DNA of 11,201 nt from Archaeoglobi archaeon (GCA_029259455.1 JAPDIT010000005.1:1-11201), one strand, 5' to 3'; counted from the first letter of the stretch, positions 1 through 6,778 are shown. Numbers and translations: made by a program. Notes: generated from the sequence alone by a model not told the origin.

Positions 1-213
1 TGGATCCTCATCCAGTGTGCAAATGTGGCAATAAGGCATGACGACTACCTCCGCTCCTTCTATCTCAGAATAAAGAGGAGGAGGGGACATAACATAGCTA
101 TTGTAGCCACAGCAAGGAAAATGCTGGTCTGCATCTACTTTATGCTAAAAAGGAAGGAGTGTACAACCCAAGGTAAGGTTTTATTTATCAACCCCAACCA
201 TAACCCGTTGTAA
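1..213 (+). CDS. IS110-family transposase, C-terminal end (partial)
   Basis: The frame is open from base 1 and stops at 211-213, giving 70 residues of a protein whose start lies outside the window. The segment with RHDDYLRSFYLRIKRRRG followed by AIVATARKML is the typical end of IS110/IS116/IS902 transposases (after the Transposase_20 region), where a basic helix is followed by an A-R-K-hydrophobic stretch. These enzymes are DEDD-type recombinases that move the element without large terminal inverted repeats. The last 15 or so residues do not look like the family and may be flanking DNA read through in frame. The catalytic residues lie outside the window, so activity cannot be judged. Family assignment is secure; the copy's integrity is unknown. 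Confidence 0.85.
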   Translation, partial: WILIQCANVAIRHDDYLRSFYLRIKRRRGHNIAIVATARKMLVCIYFMLKRKECTTQGKVLFINPNHNPL

Positions 214-270
214 GGCTTCCAACATAGGTGGGATTGTCCATAATCTTCCGGCACCTTCTTTCATTAAATT

Positions 271-951
271 TTAAATTGCAGAGTCCTTTATTGCCTCGTA
301 GTAGTCTTTTCCTTTTTCGGTGAGTACCCAATTACTTCTTCCCACCTCTGAAGGCGACTTCAAGTAACCTTCTTTTACCAGTTTAGCTTTAACAGTATCT
401 ACTCTATGTTTCCACCTTTCATATTGACCGTTTGGCTCCATTTCGTGATAGTATGGATCCCTGAATTCTTCTATGATTTGATAAACCCTTTCATGGACAA
501 GTGGTCTTCTTAAAGTACCACCTCCATCTCCAATAACTTTTATGATCGCTCTCTCAATCTTTTCAGTTGAAACCCTGCTTTCTCCTTGCAGCCATGGGTA
601 AACCTCTTTATTACAATATTTACATAAAGCTGTTTGATTATCAATTTCGTTTATTTCACTAACCTTAGTAGAATTCTGCACCCCTATTGTGGTGTCATCT
701 TTTTGATTTATTCTTACTCCGATCTCCATTTTTAGTGTTTTTATACCTTTAAGCATTTCACCTTCCCGTAGTTCATCAACACTGATACCTTCAATTGTGG
801 GCCTCCATCTATCAATTATTTCTTTCAATACTTCTAGTTCCCTGTAAGGTATTTTCTTACTTCGGGTATCTTTACCTAATATAGGGTCGTTGAAGTTTTT
901 TCTAATCTCTACTCCGTCTTTTGTAAATACCAACTCATACCTCTCATACAT
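271..951 (-). CDS. Uncharacterised protein with C-terminal Mrr_N-like winged helix
   Basis: The ATG at 951 (226 residues) is preferred to the GTG at 960, because GGTGG at 956-961 is the ribosome site five bases before this ATG and the GTG lies inside it. Residues 1-110 are charged, soluble and match no family I know. A single CKYC motif (C110, C113) follows. Residues about 131-217 look like the winged helix placed at the N-terminus of Mrr-type restriction proteins: GGGTLRRPLVHERVYQ, then WKHRVDTVKAKLVKEGYL, then a wing ending WVLTEKGKDYY. No nuclease motif is visible and the wing sits at the C-terminus, so this is not an ordinary Mrr enzyme. A DNA-binding regulator is the plainest reading. 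It stands alone between an IS110 remnant and decayed genes. The CDS is likely real; the function is inferred. Confidence 0.8.
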   Translation of the reverse strand: MYERYELVFTKDGVEIRKNFNDPILGKDTRSKKIPYRELEVLKEIIDRWRPTIEGISVDELREGEMLKGIKTLKMEIGVRINQKDDTTIGVQNSTKVSEINEIDNQTALCKYCNKEVYPWLQGESRVSTEKIERAIIKVIGDGGGTLRRPLVHERVYQIIEEFRDPYYHEMEPNGQYERWKHRVDTVKAKLVKEGYLKSPSEVGRSNWVLTEKGKDYYEAIKDSAI

Positions 952-960
952 TTTTACCAC

Positions 961-994
961 CTAAATACTTCTAAATACTTTGAAGTATTTAAAA
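961..994 (-). promoter_or_regulatory. Promoter and candidate operator of the winged-helix gene
   Basis: On minus, TTTTAAATA (986-994) is a good archaeal TATA box about 38 bases before the ATG at 951, which leaves a short leader holding the GGTGG site. The decamer CTAAATACTT occurs twice head to tail (961-970 and 971-980). The second copy also forms an 8-base inverted repeat with AAGTATTT at 983-990 around a TG spacer. Repeats overlapping both TATA box and start of transcription are typical of archaeal repressor sites. Autoregulation by the downstream protein is inference only. Confidence 0.5.
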
Positions 995-1044
995 TTTTCT
1001 ACAAACAAAATTGAAAAATTAAAAACACATCAACCAAAAAGCCA

Positions 1045-1192
1045 CTAAGGTTTCTCAAGTTCCCTAACGTATATCATCCCATCCGGGAGTTCAAGATGTT
1101 CACCCTCCCAACAAGCTCTATTGCCTCAACCGGGCATGTAGGGTACAGACACCACAACCTAAGCATTGTGGTATCTGGCCAAAGAAATTTAA
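1045..1192 (-). pseudogene. Decayed 4Fe-4S ferredoxin-domain gene, C-terminal fragment
   Basis: Reading minus from about 1180, the frame gives PQCLGCGVCTL, the start of a CxxCxxCxxxCP iron-sulfur motif. After a one-base loss near 1136 it continues as CPVEAIELVGRV. After another near 1101 it continues as EHLELPDGMIYV and ends with a TAG at 1045-1047. Joined, the three pieces make a convincing end of a ferredoxin-like protein with one visible cluster-binding motif. No start can be found: the frame is closed by a stop at 1193-1195. The fragment lies head to head with the DsrE-like pseudogene. The parent protein is unknown; a sequencing error could explain one shift but hardly two plus a missing front end. 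Confidence 0.7.
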
Positions 1193-1216
1193 TCAGAGAG
1201 CAGCACTGTTAAAAAT

Positions 1217-1484
1217 ATGAAAGTCGTATTCCATCTGGATTCTGACGAAACACCCAGCGATGTTGGAGAAGCGGATGTTGCAGTACCAATGGATTCGTGA
1301 AGCTTTTCGTTGAAAAAGTTTCGGCAAAATTCAGAGAGATGCTTGAGGAGTTGAACGAGAAGGGTGTGAAATTCTACGTCTGCAACAATGCAGTGAAGGT
1401 TCACAAGATCAACAGAGAAGTTGTTCCAGCGGGCATAACGGAGCTTGTAGAACTTCAGATGGAGCTACCTACGTGAAACTCTGA
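1217..1484 (+). pseudogene. DsrE/DsrF-like protein, frameshifted
   Basis: The ATG at 1217 opens MKVVFHLDSDE, the classic start of small archaeal DsrE/DsrF-like proteins, but the frame ends at TGA 1298-1300 after 27 residues. The neighbouring frame resumes at once with VKLFVEKV, then NEKGVKFYVCNNAV and VVPAGITELVEL. Near 1457 a further shift is needed to reach the expected tail DGATYVKL and the TGA at 1482-1484. The part between the start and VKLFV is also shorter than I would expect for the family, which suggests an internal deletion. Intact relatives are small proteins of roughly 110 residues linked to sulfur relay. The cysteine in FYVCNN is retained. It is probably dead, unless an intact paralog exists elsewhere. 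Confidence 0.75.
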
Positions 1485-1488
1485 TTAA

Positions 1489-1581
1489 CGTCTGTGCATC
1501 TTAAGGCTTTATCTAGACACGCTTGCGTTGAGACACCATCCGGGATCGAGTTATGTTGAAAAGATTCTGAAACTTGCATAA
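1489..1581 (+). pseudogene. C-terminal remnant of an unidentified gene
   Basis: Between a stop at 1486-1488 and a TAA at 1579-1581 the frame reads like real protein, including YLDTLALRHHPGSSYVEKIL and ending in KLA. No start codon or upstream part can be found. Its stop lies four bases before the ATG of the following P-loop gene, the spacing expected of an operon partner. I do not recognise the family. It is taken as the tail of a gene that once preceded the ATPase; 30 residues are too few for certainty. Confidence 0.45.
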
Positions 1582-1585
1582 GACT

Positions 1586-2409
1586 ATGCCATCACTGCTC
1601 GTCGTCGGCCTGCTTCCGCACGAGTCGGGAAAGACGACCTTTGCAACCTCGCTTGTTGAGGAGGCAAAAGAAAGAGGAATTGACGTCGGAGTTTCAAAAC
1701 CTGTTAGCAGCTTCAATGTGTGGTACCAGTACGACTGCGTAGTTAAGAGCATTGAAAAACGCATCCTTATAGGAGAGGATGTTTACAAACTCCATGAAGC
1801 AGCGAAAAGCTCAGATCCAATAGTGATTGAGAGTCCGGTGGTCTCACTCCTACTAACTCCCGACCCAGAGAGGGTTGAGTGGAAAAGCGCTGCTTACACC
1901 TCTCTCGCTCTCCCGTATCTGATTCTGCTTGTGAGGGTAACGGGCATAAAGCGGAGTGAGCACTTATGTCCCTGAGAACGTCGAGAGGACAACTACTACC
2001 TTAAAAAAAAGAAGTCGAAAAACTCGTTGCTACAATTAATCCAAGACGGATAAATTTAGGAGATGTTGACAGGCTGCTGTTAGCTTCGCGAAAAGATGCT
2101 GACGAATGCTTGGAGTATATAAAGCAGAAGCATGAGTTTACGGTGATAGAGTCCTACAACAACGCCGCCGCTCCTACTGCTGGCTCTGTCGATTCAGATG
2201 TCGTCGTTGCAGTGGCACCCGGCAAGGCGGCTGTGTTCAGCGGGAATGATTACAGAAAGGCCATAATTGCTCTGTCAGATTTGAAAGAACCGTGGAAAGT
2301 AACGACAGAGGACGTGTTACCACTCCTACATCCGGAAAAAACAATAGAACTCAAACCCAGAAAAACCGAAGGTGTTCTGGATCTTCTTTTTACTTATATG
2401 GAGCTGTGA
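1586..2409 (+). pseudogene. P-loop ATPase, broken by two frameshifts
   Basis: The ATG at 1586 gives MPSLLVVGLLPHESGKTT, a nucleotide-binding loop ending SGKTT (G15-K16-T17-T18), then KPVSSFNVWYQYD. This resembles an archaeal family of P-loop ATPases that I know only as uncharacterised. The frame breaks near 1963. A second frame gives VPENVERTTTTL up to a run of eight A at 2003-2010. Beyond it a third frame runs EVEKLVATINPRRINLGDVD and on without interruption to the TGA at 2407-2409. Joined, the product would be about 274 residues. Removing one A from the A8 run would repair the second break; the first needs a separate change. It converges on lysE with a 36-base gap. The family role is unknown to me, so no reaction is assigned. 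Confidence 0.75.
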
Positions 2410-2445
2410 TAATTTGTTCTGTATGAGTTTTGGAGAAAGTAGACA

Positions 2446-3072
2446 TTAGATGGGTAAAAGGTGTTTGCCAGATAACCCAAAGCTGATGAAATCGACCCCG
2501 AAGAGGAAAACGAGTGCAGCCAGAGAGATAAGCAGAACTCTGTAGGTTCTTGTGCTGAAAATAGCAAGTGAGGTGATGTGAGCAAGCAGAATCAACCACG
2601 CAAAATCCAGCCAGACGTGGCTCAGGTAGAGTACAGCTATTCCGGCATACCCCCAGAGCGATAAAGCCTCGCTGATAAGCACCGCTCCTATTCCCGCCCA
2701 CCACGCAATGAAGAATGGGTTTAGTGCAGAGAGAGCAACACCCGTTGAAAAGGGACTGGCAGAGCTTTCAGACCTCTCTTCTGCCTTGGAGAATGCGCTT
2801 TTTGCAGTCATAAATGCGAAGAAGACCAGCATCGCCCCTCCGGCTATGCTGAGTAAAGAGACTGCAGCAGGTTGGGTTAAAGCAACTGCCACGCCTGTAG
2901 CAATCAGAATGACGAGGGGCAGCTCAACCGCAGCGTGCCCCACACTCACCCAGAATCCACCCTTCCAGCCCCGCTTCAGGCCTATTGCGGCAGTTGCTGC
3001 TGTTAAAGGGCCGGGAGCAAGAGCGCCGGAGCTGCTTATTACGACAACTTTAAAAATGAAGGGGAGAATCAT
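2446..3072 (-). CDS. LysE-family amino-acid exporter
   Basis: The 208-residue protein is almost wholly hydrophobic, with about six membrane segments (near 2-20, 38-62, 68-90, 110-133, 138-166 and 174-198). APGPL at 19-23 and LNPF at 117-120 match the repeated motifs of LysE/RhtB exporters, which pump amino acids or similar small molecules out of the cell. The length is normal for the family. Its ATG overlaps the porB stop codon as ATGA, so it is the last gene of the oxidoreductase operon and probably translationally coupled. The link suggests export of an amino acid related to the oxoacid metabolised upstream, but the substrate cannot be read from the sequence. Confidence 0.85.
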   Translation of the reverse strand: MILPFIFKVVVISSSGALAPGPLTAATAAIGLKRGWKGGFWVSVGHAAVELPLVILIATGVAVALTQPAAVSLLSIAGGAMLVFFAFMTAKSAFSKAEERSESSASPFSTGVALSALNPFFIAWWAGIGAVLISEALSLWGYAGIAVLYLSHVWLDFAWLILLAHITSLAIFSTRTYRVLLISLAALVFLFGVDFISFGLSGKHLLPI

Positions 3073-3953
3073 TCCTTCTTCAGGTCAAGCCCGTACCTCT
3101 CAGCGTTCTCGTCAGCAAATTTCTGGAGAAGCTCAATCATTTCTCTGCCTTTTTCGTGGGTGAAGAGGTGTCTGAACCTCCTCTGCAGCTTCAGGTACTC
3201 CTCAACGGGCTTTCTATCTTTTATCTTCCTCACCGATGTCAGCTTTCCATACTCAAACTCGACAAGCGGATATAGGCCCGTCTCTACTGCAAGCCTTGCG
3301 ACCTTTATGGCCATGCTGCCGTCAATTCCCCAGCCCGTAACGCATGGGGAGTGAATCTGGATGTACTTTGCTCCCTCGAACTTTACTGCTTTCTTAACCT
3401 TTCTCCTGATGTCTGAGACGTAGCCAACTGATGATGAAGCAACGTAGGGAATGCCGTGAGCGACGGCAATGGAAATCATGTCCTTCTTCCTCCCGACCTT
3501 GCCGGGCATGAGTTTTCCAGCAGGTGTTGTGGTTGTCGACTCTCCTGGAGGGGTTAAGCCGCTCTGCTGATGCCCGGTGTTCTGATAGGCCTCGTTATCG
3601 AGGCAGATGTAAAGTATGTCGTGATTTCTGTCAAATGCCCCGCTGAGAGTTCCGATTCCTATGTCGGCAGTAGCTCCATCTCCCGCAAAAACCACGACAT
3701 GCCCTTCATCCTTCCTCTTCATCGCTCTGAGTGCAGCCTCAACTCCTGCTGCAACTGCTGCGGCATTCTCGAAGACTGAATGAATGTAGGGAACACCCCA
3801 GGCGTTTTTGCCGTACTGGGAGCTTATGATTTCAAGACAGCCAGTAGAGTTAACGGCAAAGACTTTACCATCGAGAGCGTTCAGCACTGTTTTAACTGCT
3901 ATCGGCAATCCGCATCCCGGACATGCTCCATGACCGCTTCCGAAGTACTTCAT
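3069..3953 (-). CDS. porB: Pyruvate:ferredoxin oxidoreductase, beta subunit
   Basis: This 294-residue subunit binds thiamine pyrophosphate and a 4Fe-4S cluster. Cluster cysteines are C11 and C14 in GACPGCG, C39 in STGCLE and C204 in HSPCVTGWG. The cofactor and metal motif starts at GDG (91-93) and ends with LDNEAYQNTG (118-127). In the complex it decarboxylates pyruvate with coenzyme A, giving acetyl-CoA, CO2 and reduced ferredoxin, in either direction. The ATG at 3953 overlaps the porA stop (ATGA) and has an unusually perfect ribosome site, GGAGGTGAT, at 3957-3965. Related 2-ketoisovalerate enzymes are similar, so the substrate is probable rather than proven. Confidence 0.93.
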   Translation of the reverse strand: MKYFGSGHGACPGCGLPIAVKTVLNALDGKVFAVNSTGCLEIISSQYGKNAWGVPYIHSVFENAAAVAAGVEAALRAMKRKDEGHVVVFAGDGATADIGIGTLSGAFDRNHDILYICLDNEAYQNTGHQQSGLTPPGESTTTTPAGKLMPGKVGRKKDMISIAVAHGIPYVASSSVGYVSDIRRKVKKAVKFEGAKYIQIHSPCVTGWGIDGSMAIKVARLAVETGLYPLVEFEYGKLTSVRKIKDRKPVEEYLKLQRRFRHLFTHEKGREMIELLQKFADENAERYGLDLKKE

Positions 3954-5125
3954 GGTATCACCTCCTCGAACTCTTGGTGGCCTTTAAAGGCAAATCCAGG
4001 CTTCTCCTTACCCTCAGCAACGTCCCTGATAATCTTCGCAAGGAAGTCCTTTGGCATATCTCTCCCACCAAGTCCCACAGCAAAGGAGTAGATTTCAGCA
4101 CTGCTGTAACCGTAGATTGCGGATTTGAGGTCAATTGAAACCGGCCCCTCATAACCGAAGCTGACTGAGCGGTCAAGCACTATGACCTTCTCAGCATCCT
4201 TTAAGGCCTCTCTTAGCTCTTCAACTGGGAAGGGGCGGAATGTTCTGATCTTGATCAGTCCAACGCTCAAACCCTCGCTTTTCAGCTCCTCAACAACCTT
4301 TCTGAGCAAGCCCACAACTGAACCCATCGCAACGACGAAAATCTTTGACTCCGGGAAATCCAGAGTGATGTGTCCTCCCCAGTCCCTTCCACTGACTTCT
4401 GCCCATTCCTTGAAGACTTCGAGCATAACCTCTTTGGCCCTCTCCATAGCCTGCTGCATTGCCACTCTGAACTCCATGTAGATGTGCGGAGGGGCGTAGC
4501 AGCCGAAGGCAAGCGGCTTCTCCGTCGTCAGGTAGGCAGCGGGCTCGTATGGAGGGAGGAAGCTGTCGACCATCTCCTGTTCGAGCAGGTCAACTGGCTC
4601 GTAGGCATGGGTGAGCTTGTAGCCATCCATGCAGACCATGAACGGAAGGAGAACCTTCTTGTTCTCGGCAACTTTGTAGGCCTGCGGAATCATGTCGTGA
4701 GCTTCCTGATTGTTCTCAACGTAAACCTGCATAATTCCCGCATCCCTCATCGCCATGCTGTCCTGATGGTCGTTCCAGATGCTTAACGGGGCTGACAGAG
4801 CTCTGTTGGTGTTTACAAGGACTATCGGCAGCCTCATGCCTGCTGCATTAAACAGCACCTCACTCATTAAAATTAAGCCCTGACTGCACGTTGCTGTGAA
4901 AACCCTTGCGCCAGCAGCGGAGGCTCCAACTAAAATTGACGCTGCCCCAAACTCTGACTCGGCAGTGATGTACTCGGCATCCCCCAACTCTCCATTGGCA
5001 TACATTGCAGCGAGATTTTCTACAATTTCAGTCTGGGGGGTGATTGGATAAGCGCAAATGACATTTGGTTTACAGAGCTTTACCGAATATGCGACGGAAT
5101 AAAAGCCTCTCACAACCTTCTTCAT
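3950..5125 (-). CDS. porA: Pyruvate:ferredoxin oxidoreductase, alpha subunit
   Basis: The 391-residue alpha subunit carries the pyrimidine-binding half of the thiamine site and the transketolase C-terminal-like domain. YPITPQTE at 26-33 is the substrate-loop motif. The glutamate-rich segment AESEFGAAS (55-63) and TCSQGLILMSE (79-89) are conserved in the family, as is NTNRALSAPLSIWNDHQDS (105-123), which shapes the pyruvate pocket. The length is typical of archaeal four-subunit enzymes. It starts 9 bases after porD with a GAGGTGG site at 5131-5137. Together with the gene order gamma-delta-alpha-beta this supports pyruvate as substrate; a branched-chain oxoacid enzyme is the main alternative. 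Confidence 0.93.
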   Translation of the reverse strand: MKKVVRGFYSVAYSVKLCKPNVICAYPITPQTEIVENLAAMYANGELGDAEYITAESEFGAASILVGASAAGARVFTATCSQGLILMSEVLFNAAGMRLPIVLVNTNRALSAPLSIWNDHQDSMAMRDAGIMQVYVENNQEAHDMIPQAYKVAENKKVLLPFMVCMDGYKLTHAYEPVDLLEQEMVDSFLPPYEPAAYLTTEKPLAFGCYAPPHIYMEFRVAMQQAMERAKEVMLEVFKEWAEVSGRDWGGHITLDFPESKIFVVAMGSVVGLLRKVVEELKSEGLSVGLIKIRTFRPFPVEELREALKDAEKVIVLDRSVSFGYEGPVSIDLKSAIYGYSSAEIYSFAVGLGGRDMPKDFLAKIIRDVAEGKEKPGFAFKGHQEFEEVIP

Positions 5126-5134
5126 TTTACCACC

Positions 5135-5419
5135 TCAAACCTTGAATATATCCTTGAGTTCCATCTTTATCGCCTCAAACGGGCAGACTGAAGAACAAAT
5201 GCCGCATCCCTTGCAGTAGTTGTAGTCAACAACAGCGTACCTCTCTTTTCCAACCTCTTTGACCTCAATGCAAAAGTCTGGACAGTACTGCATACAGGTC
5301 TTGCAGCCAGTGCACCTCTCTTTATCAACAACCGGATAATGGGTGCCCCAGTCGCCTGTTTTAAGCTTCTCTGACTGCAAAGGTTCCGAAATTGCCCCGA
5401 GATTGAGCTTAATCTTCAT
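5135..5419 (-). CDS. porD: Pyruvate:ferredoxin oxidoreductase, delta subunit
   Basis: This 94-residue ferredoxin-like subunit has two complete 4Fe-4S motifs: C36, C39, C42 and C46 (CTGCKTCMQYCP), and C69, C72, C75 and C79 (CKGCGICSSVCP). It passes electrons from the cluster in the beta subunit to external ferredoxin. The N-terminal segment with TGDWGTHYPVVD at 21-32 is typical of archaeal delta subunits. Its ATG at 5419 lies inside the end of porG (11-base overlap), with GGAGGTG at 5428-5434 as ribosome site, so translation is probably coupled. Confidence 0.94.
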   Translation of the reverse strand: MKIKLNLGAISEPLQSEKLKTGDWGTHYPVVDKERCTGCKTCMQYCPDFCIEVKEVGKERYAVVDYNYCKGCGICSSVCPFEAIKMELKDIFKV

Positions 5420-5993
5420 CCCTGCACACCTCCATCACGTAGCGATAAGCCTCCTCAACGAGCTTTGCGTTTTTCTCAGCAAGCTCACCCTTGAACCACT
5501 CTTTTACTACCTCTACAAGTGTTTCGAGGGAGATAAGCCTTGTAGCTCCGCCAAAAGCCCCAACCATAGCTGTGTTGGTTATTGGCCTCCCAAGAACCTC
5601 CATCGCCATCTTCGTTGCGTTAATTGTTGCGACCTTTATTCCCATCTCATCGGCCTTGACCTCTTTTTTCAGATCCTCTGAGCTCTTTGGATAATTTGCG
5701 ATCAGCATTCCTCCCCTCTTCAACCCGGCAACGACGTTTACGGCCTCCATCACTGTTGGATCGAGGACGACGACGTAATCTGGATTGTAAACTTCATCTC
5801 TCGCAACTATAGGTTCATCAGAGATTCTGAGAAATGAGACAACTGGAGTACCTCTTTTCTCCGCTCCGAACATTGGGAAGGATAGGGTGTGGTATCCCTC
5901 CTTAAATCCTGCGACTGCAAGCAGATCTGCTGCCGTTACCGCTCCCTGTCCCCCTCTACCGTGAAATCTCACCTCAATCAGAATTTTGACCAC
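5409..5993 (-). CDS. porG: Pyruvate:ferredoxin oxidoreductase, gamma subunit
   Basis: The 194-residue frame from the GTG at 5993 carries the gamma-subunit signatures FHGRGGQGAVTAA (10-22), FPMFGAEKRGTPV (39-51) and RPITNTAMVGAFGG (136-149). This subunit binds coenzyme A and helps assemble the complex. It is the promoter-proximal gene of the operon. The start is uncertain: GAGGTGG at 5990-5996 is a strong ribosome site that contains the GTG itself, and its proper spacing points to CTG at 5979-5981. Relatives as I recall them begin MIEVRFHGRGGQG, which would match a start at that CTG. The GTG is kept here as the conventional choice. Confidence 0.92.
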   Translation of the reverse strand: MVKILIEVRFHGRGGQGAVTAADLLAVAGFKEGYHTLSFPMFGAEKRGTPVVSFLRISDEPIVARDEVYNPDYVVVLDPTVMEAVNVVAGLKRGGMLIANYPKSSEDLKKEVKADEMGIKVATINATKMAMEVLGRPITNTAMVGAFGGATRLISLETLVEVVKEWFKGELAEKNAKLVEEAYRYVMEVCRDED

Positions 5994-6020
5994 CTCTTAC
6001 GTGCTCCACGGAGAAAGAGA

Positions 6021-6059
6021 ATAAAAAATTTACCTACTCGAAAACGTGATGTCCGAGTA
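6021..6059 (-). promoter_or_regulatory. Promoter and candidate operator of the por operon
   Basis: On minus, an A/T-rich box TTTTTTAT (6021-6028) sits about 31 bases before the GTG of porG and would place the transcript start near 6000. Just upstream of the box is an inverted repeat, TACTCG (6035-6040) and CGAGTA (6054-6059), with a 13-base spacer. Its position next to the TATA element fits a regulator site. No regulator is encoded nearby. Confidence 0.4.
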
Positions 6060-6222
6060 AGCATGCGGATATAACAGAAAACAGTTTGATTGAACTGCTG
6101 AAAGATTTTGAGATCTGAAAATTTATCCGAGAAACGCCTTATCAGCTATCTTTCCTTAAAGAAGCGTTGGGAACAGGTTCTGCAGGATGTTATTAGGACA
6201 GGTTGCTAAAAACATAAGAAAA

Positions 6223-6750
6223 TTATCTACTGTACGTCCCGTAAATTTCACCATACTGAACGACATGACCTTCAATAGTCTTCATAAGCTCATCCTTTGT
6301 AAAATCGCCTTCAAGCTCTGTATCAAGTGCATAGACTCTGAAGTAGTACCTGTGCTCACCGCTTGGAGGACATGGGCCATTATAACCTACTTTACCAAAA
6401 TCGTTTATCCCCTGAATCATTTTAGGGGAGTCAACAACCTTGGTTTTGGGAATATTTTCGGGAATCTCCGAAGTTGACTCAACATTCCACGCAATCCAGT
6501 GCGTAAAAACACCCATGGGCGCATCGGGATCTTCGCAGATGATTACGAGGCTCTTCACATCTCCTTTCAGACCCTCGATGTAAAGAGGGGGTGAGACGTC
6601 AGCACCGTCGCACGTGTACTTTGCCGGAATCTTTCCACCCTCCTCAAAAACTGAGCTGATTGAGAGGGTTCGAGGGTACCGTTTCTCCTGAACACATCCT
6701 GAAATTATCAGTGCGGTCAGGAGCGAAATCAAAACCATTTTCCGGAACAT
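6223..6750 (-). CDS. YbhB/YbcL-type PEBP family lipoprotein
   Basis: The 175-residue protein starts with a lipoprotein signal: a charged start (MFRK), a hydrophobic stretch and ISGC (16-19), so it is probably secreted and anchored at C19. The mature part has the phosphatidylethanolamine-binding-protein (Raf kinase inhibitor-like) motifs in order: DGADVSPPL (48-56), DPDAP (74-78), HWIAWN (84-89), GYNGPCPPSGEHRYYF (122-137) and GEIYGTY (167-173). The pocket residues of that family are kept. Bacterial YbhB and YbcL have no firmly known role, and none is assigned here. The gene is divergent from the thiol oxidoreductase gene next door. AAAAAATA at 6771-6778, read on minus as a TATA box, is about 24 bases from the ATG, so the mRNA may be leaderless. 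Confidence 0.88.
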   Translation of the reverse strand: MFRKMVLISLLTALIISGCVQEKRYPRTLSISSVFEEGGKIPAKYTCDGADVSPPLYIEGLKGDVKSLVIICEDPDAPMGVFTHWIAWNVESTSEIPENIPKTKVVDSPKMIQGINDFGKVGYNGPCPPSGEHRYYFRVYALDTELEGDFTKDELMKTIEGHVVQYGEIYGTYSR

Positions 6751-6770
6751 GAAATATGTAGTCCTGCATC

Positions 6771-6778
6771 AAAAAATA
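6771..6778 (-). promoter_or_regulatory. TATA box of the PEBP lipoprotein gene
   Basis: Minus-strand TATTTTTT preceded by purine-rich GGAAAG (a plausible BRE) is centred about 24 bases before the ATG at 6750. This predicts a leaderless transcript. Confidence 0.45.

Noticed and set aside
1189..1404. 71-residue minus-strand frame
   Set aside because: It is antisense to the DsrE-like pseudogene and shows no family pattern.
2708..3163. 151-residue plus-strand frame
   Set aside because: It lies antisense to lysE and the end of porB, which have clear family motifs; its composition is that of a shadow frame and it has no promoter or ribosome site.
4370..4786. 138-residue plus-strand frame
   Set aside because: It is antisense to the conserved middle of porA and resembles no protein.
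6064..6118. Short plus-strand stretch reading ADITENSLIELLKDFEI before a TGA
   Set aside because: It looks protein-like but is only 17 residues with no start or recognisable family; too short to call even as a remnant.
6140..6190. Minus-strand peptide with SCRTCSQRFF
   Set aside because: A CxxC over fifteen residues with flanking stops is easily chance; no homologous context.
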